From: Phallusia fumigata
Taxonomy: Eukaryota; Chordata; Ascidiacea; Phlebobranchia; Ascidiidae
Length of the DNA: 25,608 nucleotides
Reading direction: 5' to 3'
Assembly: GCA_008931825.1 (NCBI GenBank)
Contig: QXVZ01013760.1
Span: forward strand, 5,933 to 31,540
Numbering within the stretch: the first letter of the stretch is position 1; each line of letters begins with the position of its first letter. Below are positions 19,797 to 25,608 of this stretch, piece after piece. A program made the translations under genes and the position numbers. The notes under the pieces are model-generated. The model did no database searches, was not told where the DNA came from, and saw only the letters and a list, made by a program, of their open reading frames with translations.

Positions 19797-20044
19797 AATG
19801 CACAATATTTCGACCTGTAAGGTCTTATCAGTTCAGCTGGTGACAGACCGTTTAGGCTATAGTGTAGCCAAATTACGGCACTTGTGAGTAACAGGCTGAA
19901 AAGCCATGCCCCACGTCATCTGTTTGATGCCAAAACTATACATAGAAACTGGTCCCACAATGGCCAATACACTACCCTAAACGGCCAATGTCCTGTCACC
20001 AGCTGCACTGATAAGACCTTACAGGTCGAAACAGTGTGCATTGT
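19797..20044. mobile_element. Foldback element, ~50-base inverted arms
   Basis: The left arm begins at 19797 and the right arm ends at 20044. A perfect 24-base match, starting TTCGACCTGTAAGG on the left (19809-19832), has its inverse near 20010-20034. The match then continues with few differences through CAGCTGGTGACAG and further into GTTTAGG. The loop is about 100 bases and has no coding frame of note. The structure fits a small foldback or MITE-type element; a clear target-site duplication was not found. Confidence 0.65.
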
Positions 20045-21892
20045 CTGCAGCTTACAAATCATTATTGGCTCTTACATAACATTTAGTTATAATATGACAT
20101 AATATTAAGTATGCCGTGCCCATCTTCAATTCAATTGGATGTAAACAAAACTTGCAGGCAATTACAGTAAACACTAAAGCTATATTTTTGCTTTCCTTGA
20201 ATTATGCTGCAACAGTTACACAAACAAGCCCAGCCGTTTTATTTCAAAATTAATTTAGTCAAAACTCAACAATTGAGTACTTTCCTTTTACTTTGCCTTT
20301 TTTAATGCGAATCATATCAACATTATCAGTTGAAACAACATACGTGCAAAATAATGCAGAATTAGTCAAAGGCCTGAGCTAAAACACTTAGTTATTTATT
20401 AACTAATAAACGTTCCTGTTTGCGCAATGGACGTTCCAACTACAATTGTTTTGTCGTGCTGTTCACATCACACAAAGTCCTTTCAATTTTAAGACGAAAC
20501 AGGCTGAACAACTTAACCTGGCAACCCACCAAGACTTTTGATGTTTAAAAAAATCGTAGCCTAACAGCTGCGTGCACGACCTCCTGCAATGGTTATACTT
20601 AACGTGACGAAGTGCGTGATGTGGTCTTGAACTGCGACAGTGGCCTCTAGCCAATGATTTAATCGATGTGCGGGCAAACAGATGCAAACTCAGCATAAAA
20701 CTGAACCACACGAATCATTTAAAGATGTCCATGGCTGAAAAACGTGTTGGGGGGAGGTGGTAGTATAGGTAGGTTGACTAGTTGTTTAGCAGATGATTCG
20801 CGTCGTCTGTTCGATCAGCCTAGCGTTGGTTGGGTTGTTCTTTAACTCTCTATTTGACTCGCACTGTATTTAACCAACAGTGATCTGACTCTTTTTCGAC
20901 AACATTAGCCATTGGTCAGAAAAGCAACGCTAAAACTTTTAAACGCTAAGCCACGTGGCACAAAACACACACGAAAAAGGCAATGCCAATAAAAAAAACT
21001 ACACCCAGGTTAATAGACCATAAAACTGCCTCCATAAGTTTTGTTAAAATTAGGAATAATATTCACAGAAATCTAATGCGTTTGCACTTCAACCACTACA
21101 AAGGTAAGGTAGCTGTGCAACACAAAGCAAAGCTATTTTTTTTGAAAAATAGATCCCGGCGAAAACATGAAAAAGCCAAAGCTACTTTTGTATTAGCTAT
21201 ACTCGTGTCAGAGTGGTAAAGTTTAAAATGTGTGAACATTGTTTTGTTATGATAGCCATCAAAAGCTTGACCTTGCTGCGGGCAAAAAAGCATTGACTTA
21301 ATGCCAACTGGCTACTTTTTTTGCCAAAACCGCCATAGTTGCATTTTTTGCCATCTGCCATAGTTGCTGGTTACCGGTAATATCCATGTGGGCGAGATTT
21401 TTTGATGCTATCTTAGAAGAAATATGTTCACAGTAGTTTTTTTTCAAAAACGTGTTCCTATAAATTACTTGTGATGGAAATCGATGGAGGCCACAACATA
21501 GTAAACTTGACGATTGTCCGAAGTATGACAGTTCACAAATAGTCGTGCTTATATCGCGCTGAACAAAACAGTCTTCCCAAAAGGTGTTTAACAACAAAAG
21601 TCAACATCTGTCAACGTTTCAAACTAACTGACAACCGTTAGCTTTGCCACCAAATACAGTGCGGGATTTGGCAAGCAGTTCCATAACTCTACGCTTGAGT
21701 ATCTGGGTCAAGCCACAAACAACCACAAAATTGATTAAATGTGAAAAGACCACAGATTAAAGAACGTTCAGTACGTTTCGTTTGTCACGTACTGTATTGG
21801 CTGACACGTTAACAAAGGTTAAATTTTAGAAAATAACCTTTCCCCTTTGCATGTCAAAAGTCATGCAGAACAAAGGTCTATTCTGTAGAAAT
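20045..21892. other. Intergenic stretch, no gene seen
   Basis: Several frames of 65-99 codons exist on both strands (for example 20983-21219 plus, 21298-21597 minus). None has a recognisable domain, signal peptide, or splice partners. Confidence 0.4.
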
Positions 21893-21944
21893 GTCCGACC
21901 ATAGAAATCTAAAAACTTTAGAGTTTTAGAGTTCTATGGTCCGA
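21893..21944. repeat. Imperfect ~22-bp stem hairpin
   Basis: GTCCGACCATAGAA on the left pairs with TTCTATGGTCCGAC on the right. The pairing continues inward through CTAAAAC / GTTTTAG with a few mismatches, leaving a loop of about six bases. It is followed at 21944-21953 by the palindrome ACGTTAACGT. It could be a cryptic hairpin, a regulatory palindrome or a small transposon remnant. The stem is short for a pre-miRNA. Confidence 0.55.
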
Positions 21945-21953
21945 CGTTAACGT

Positions 21954-22571
21954 TCGGCACGGCCATTTCACGCGATACTGCAAGTGCACCGTTTGTAAGG
22001 ACCCTAAAATATTAAATTTTTGTCTTTTGCCTTTACCATTGATCACAAAATTCTTCATCAGAAACCAAACATTTTGTGGCACCGCTAACAGATTGTTACT
22101 ATCAGCTATCTTACTTGTCGGGCGCAAAAGGTTGTTTTGTTTGCAGACGATACTACGATTTTAATACCAGCAAAATTAGGACAAAGATTCTTAATGTAAG
22201 TAACTACTACAATAAAGCATGACAACAAGTTTTGCAATCGACAGTCAAATTTTCTGGTCCTAAAATCTGAATATATCATCTCCCCGAAGCAATTTGTAAA
22301 TGATTTTATGGCACACTAATAATATTACAAGAGCAATCGCCTTGATGTACACTTTGTAGTGGTTTTGTGGCTTTGGGTAGCTTTTATAAATGGCTTTATT
22401 AAGTGGCTTTTTATAACGACACCTTCGCGCTCTTTACATTTTTGGTGCTGCGCCTGAAGCACACGATGTCTCTAATTGCAGCGTAACTAGCATTTGCTTG
22501 TGGTTACGGACTGTTAAGCTGGGCAGCGTATTGTTTTACCGAGGCGGTAATCCCAAAATTCTTGTAAGAAT
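21954..22571. other. Upstream region of C5orf22-like gene
   Basis: No gene is evident. A minus-strand 69-codon frame (21918-22127) has no recognisable features. The 5' UTR and promoter of the C5orf22-like gene presumably lie in the right part, which is less AT-rich than the surroundings. Confidence 0.35.
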
Positions 22572-22724
22572 ATGGCTGCTGTTGCAACAGCTGGAAATAG
22601 GGCATACATTTGGTACTTTCCCCACAAACGGCCTGTTATCCGCACGCTGCATCAATTTTTTGGTTTAGTAGCTTCCCCGCTCAAATACTCCAACCTTAAG
22701 TATGAGCCGGCTGAAGAAATATAA
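22572..22724 (+). CDS. 50-codon upstream ORF overlapping the C5orf22-like start
   Basis: An ATG in good context (AGAATATGGC) opens 50 codons, beginning MAAVATAGNRAYIWYF and ending EPAEEI, with TAA at 22722-22724. It overlaps the first 23 bases of the C5orf22-like coding sequence in another frame. The composition (an aromatic/basic middle segment, an acidic end) is not obviously random, but I do not recognise a family. Either it is a regulatory upstream ORF that limits ribosome access to the main start, or the first cistron of an overlapping pair. Small mitochondrial-type proteins can look like this, which is speculation. Confidence 0.35.
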   Translation: MAAVATAGNRAYIWYFPHKRPVIRTLHQFFGLVASPLKYSNLKYEPAEEI

Positions 22725-25608
22725 TGAACTGCCTGTTCATGTTGTTGAATATCACAATGAGGTAAGTAACAGAGTGCGGCCTGCAAAACGCATTTGAAGA
22801 GCTGTGACAACTCCCAAGTAAAGGTTTCGATTCTTTACATATTATGCACCAAGCAATATACTATGGCCTGGCTTTGGACTGTAAACAAGAGTGTTGCACT
22901 TTGGTATTGTAAGTTGTCAGTGTTTGTTTTCAGGCACTTGAACACATATATCGTGCGATTGGATCACGGTATCTGCCGTTTGATAACCTCGCACTTGTTC
23001 ACTTTGATGCACACCCTGACCTTGGAATTCCAGAAGACATCACTGCCCCATCAGTGTTTGACAAATATGAACTATTGGCGTAAGTACACACTGTATACAT
23101 CCCATGTACTTGAGAACTAAAAAAGCTGACAAAACTGTTTGACTGATTGAAATTCTACTGATGCTAAACCTAACAAATCTTCACTGTGAGCAATATGCTT
23201 TTTACAAAACTCCCTTATTGGAGGCCCGGCCCATAATTGTTGATTTTAAGCCAATCCAGAGAAATACGGCTAACAGGTAAATTGGAAATTGGGTGGAAAT
23301 TACTAGTGATGTACCGAATCTTTGGTTTGCCGAACATTCAGCCAAAACCGAACTTTCACTCACACAAAAATAACATTCTGGAACCAACAACTACAAAAGT
23401 GTCTTGGTGTTACCAAAATACTTAAAATACTTTTAAACGCCGTTATTATTTAGGGTGCAAAACATGTCTTTTCCACCTAATTATGTAGCATCCAACCTTT
23501 CAAGCTGCACTATAACTAACAAGCCTAACAACAACAAAATACAGCAAATGATTTATGATTGTTAAGTTATGTAGCGATTAAAGTTTTAGGCTGTGTATTT
23601 TTGTGGTGCTGCTGATTGTAATATGTTGTGGAATTTGATTGCTAACACCATATACTTTTTTAAAAAAGCGAGGACCTAGAGGTCAAGTGGTAGATGTTTT
23701 GTTGCCGCAGACAATCCATTGTTTTTTTTATCGCTCCTTAAGCATTAGCATTTTGTCCACCTGACAAAAGATCGATAATTCATTTGGAAGTAATTTAGCG
23801 AGGATTGAGGGAAATGTAAAACCCACAAAACTAATATAATAGTGCAACACAACTGCCCTGTTGTAGCACCACTTTTTGCCCAGCAGCAATACTCACATGA
23901 TTATGTCAAAAGTGTAGCATGTGGGTTCCCATAGCTCAAATGTTTCTGCCAAATTTTTCAGCAAAAACAGGCAAATGTTCGGTTTCGATCTTAACCAAAT
24001 GTAGGTGATTTGGTATATCACTATTTATTACCACAGTATTTTATAAACCATGCAAGAACCACACCAACAAAAGTCAAACTTATTAACACACAGTTAAAGA
24101 ACCCAACTAAAACAGATCACACCTTATAGTTGAACAGCCTGACATCTTTTGACAGGTCTAAATACCAGTTTTTATCGCCGAACACAAATGGTTTCTGTGC
24201 TTTTTGTGCTACTATAAGTATACAGGCCTAAACCTGTTTAATATTTTACTGTTTCAGTCAACAACAAAAATTGTAAGTTTAAGGATCAATCAAGATAATT
24301 TTTCTATTAAATTTTTCCAACAGTATTATTTGTTTCAAGAAAAGTGTCTATTGAAAGTTGGATTATGCCTGCAGTATATGCTGGTCACATCAGTACCATT
24401 ATATGGTTAAAACCTCGATGGGCAAAACAGTTTCGAGACGGGGTATATCAGTTTTCTATTGGCAAAGACCCAACATCTGAAAAGCTTAGGTAACACAAAC
24501 TTTTAACTGTACAAAGAGCTTTTTATTGTCTGTTTACCAGTTACGACCTAATTTTCACAGGGTGTCTTTGAAGAATCTGTATTTTTTGAGTGATTGTGTG
24601 TATCAAGACATTAAAGAGTTAACAGACACAAAGGAAGTAAAATTGCAGATTATAACTCTGGAAAAAGATCCTGAAAGCATCGAGTAGGTTGTGGTAAACC
24701 TTCATTACTTGACTACATTTTAGTTGAACAAATGTTAAGCTGGTAACTGCTATTTTTTAACAATTACAGGATTTTTTGTGTGATTGATGCTAACAAAATG
24801 TTGTTAGGTAATTAGCTTTAATAATGCTACAAAATGGCCATACTTTTTGTGGAATGATGTATTATTCTTCCAAATGCACCAGAGCCATAACACAACTTTT
24901 GGAGCCAAGCCAACATTATATACTGGATATTGACCTCGATTGTTTCTCAACTCTCAATCCTTTCAAAAACATGTTTTCAAATGAAGACTTAGCATCACTA
25001 ACCAAGTTGTATTGGTACAACCCCCCTAAAAGCATTCCTGTAAGTGGTCTTATTTATTGTTATTGTAAAAATAAACCCTTCCTGTGGCTTTTGACACTAC
25101 AGCTATCTAGTTTTTGACCGTGATGTATCCATATTGACTCACCTTTGTTTCAGGATGTGTTAGTTTTGACCCACATATATAAATCTAACATCCATTTTGG
25201 GAGATTTAGACAATTACCCTCCACACACTAACACAAAATTTGTGTTCCAGGAAATTTTGTCATGCCAAGAAACGAGAAGAAATAAACTAAGAATTTTAAA
25301 AAACTGGTTGACTGAGATTGCTAATGGCAACCTAGAATATTCAACTGACAGAAAGAAAGTTTGATTTTTAAAAAGTTATTTAAAATTGCATAAAAAAACA
25401 GTGCAACTTCATTTAAACAACTTAACTTTATTTGTAAAATATAACTAAGTCAATATGATTTGAATCCTACATTAACTGAGAAAACCTTTCGAAGCAAAAA
25501 CTAAGATACAGGTAGTTTTTTACTTTTGTTTGATTCCAGACGTATTTGTTGAGGCCGAACATTTATTTGGTCATTTTTTTGCAGATTTAAGGAACTAACA
25601 AGAATTGT
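22702..25608 (+). CDS. C5orf22: UPF0489 family protein (C5orf22-like), 3' end beyond window
   Basis: Exons are 22702-22761, 22934-23079, 24340-24489, 24561-24683, 24770-24807, 24885-25039 and 25251 to about 25358. Phases fit throughout, so about 261 residues are read. Landmarks match C5orf22: [68 protein letters not shown] and NPFKNMF. HFDAHPD and DIDLD resemble the two metal-ligand motifs of the arginase/deacetylase fold, suggesting a hydrolase-like metal site; no reaction is known to me. The fifth exon is only 38 bases, and its right neighbour's acceptor (CACCAGAG|CC) is chosen by phase. The frame of exon 7 stops at 25362-25364 unless spliced at the weak GTTTGA donor (25359). A strong acceptor (TTTTTTTGCAG at about 25584) suggests continuation past the edge. 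The long acidic insert of the human protein is absent. Confidence 0.88.
23304..24023. mobile_element. hAT-like element in C5orf22 intron 2
   Basis: The left end TAGTGATGTACCGAAT and the inverse of the right end TAGTGATATACCAAAT form 16-base terminal inverted repeats with two mismatches. Inside each end lies a CCGAACATT / AATGTTCGG pair. TAGTGATGTACCGAAT-type ends are known from hAT elements. The flanks GAAATTAC and TTTATTAC share only their last five bases, so the target-site duplication is decayed or the boundary is slightly off. The 720 bases contain no transposase. Confidence 0.65.

Noticed and set aside
20983-21219. 78-codon basic frame
   Set aside because: No domain, no splice context and no poly(A) signal placed for it; composition fits AT-rich chance sequence.
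1-25608. CRISPR arrays, bacterial operons, tRNA and rRNA genes
   Set aside because: No regularly spaced repeats with unique spacers, no tRNA B-box with matching A-box and no rRNA segments were seen; the gene structure is eukaryotic.

Overview
The window is eukaryotic and most likely comes from a compact invertebrate chordate genome, with an ascidian such as Ciona the best guess. It is AT-rich. Genes are split by GT-AG introns, mostly 75 bases to 1.3 kb. The proteins are animal proteins, several of them ciliary, and small non-autonomous transposons sit inside and between genes. Five single N bases mark contig joins (2782, 11704, 13057, 14947, 15759). Four of them lie at the boundary of near-identical direct duplications, which looks like unmerged haplotypes of a highly polymorphic diploid. 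The species assignment is inference.

Layout: (1) 1-1106: no gene; a CRE and a palindromic E-box lie at the left edge. (2) 1107-2772, minus: a three-exon GT49 glycosyltransferase resembling B4GAT1, with a possible N-terminal anchor exon at 3276-3389. A hAT MITE (2871-3230) lies between them. (3) 3495-3837, plus: a candidate two-exon small secreted protein. (4) 4571-6516: short repeats, the GC-rich 3' end of a probable non-LTR retrotransposon, and a second hAT MITE with target-site duplication. (5) 6778-9099, minus: an intronless CCDC191-like coiled-coil/SFI1-type protein. (6) 10024-13513, plus: CFAP77 in five exons, head to head with CCDC191. The 924-base intergenic region holds RFX X-box-like sites. 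(7) 13.8-15.2 kb: a degenerate interspersed repeat with a 130-base minisatellite and a 3' hairpin. (8) 16935-18367, minus: a complete five-exon acireductone dioxygenase (ADI1), with exons 3-4 present again at 15301-15626. (9) 18.4-22.5 kb: no gene found; an E-box cluster, a foldback element and a hairpin. (10) 22702 to the right edge, plus: a UPF0489/C5orf22-family gene, overlapped at its start by a 50-codon upstream ORF and carrying a third hAT-like element in intron 2.

The genes are not one pathway. The one functional pairing is CCDC191/CFAP77, both predicted to act in centrioles or cilia and sharing a probable bidirectional promoter with ciliary X-box motifs. ADI1 is methionine salvage, the GT49 enzyme is Golgi glycosylation, and C5orf22 is of unknown function with an arginase-like metal motif. 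I did not find a new multi-gene system. The most useful unusual points are the haplotype-duplication artefacts that distort three gene models, the shared X-box promoter, the small secreted-protein candidate and the overlapping upstream ORF.
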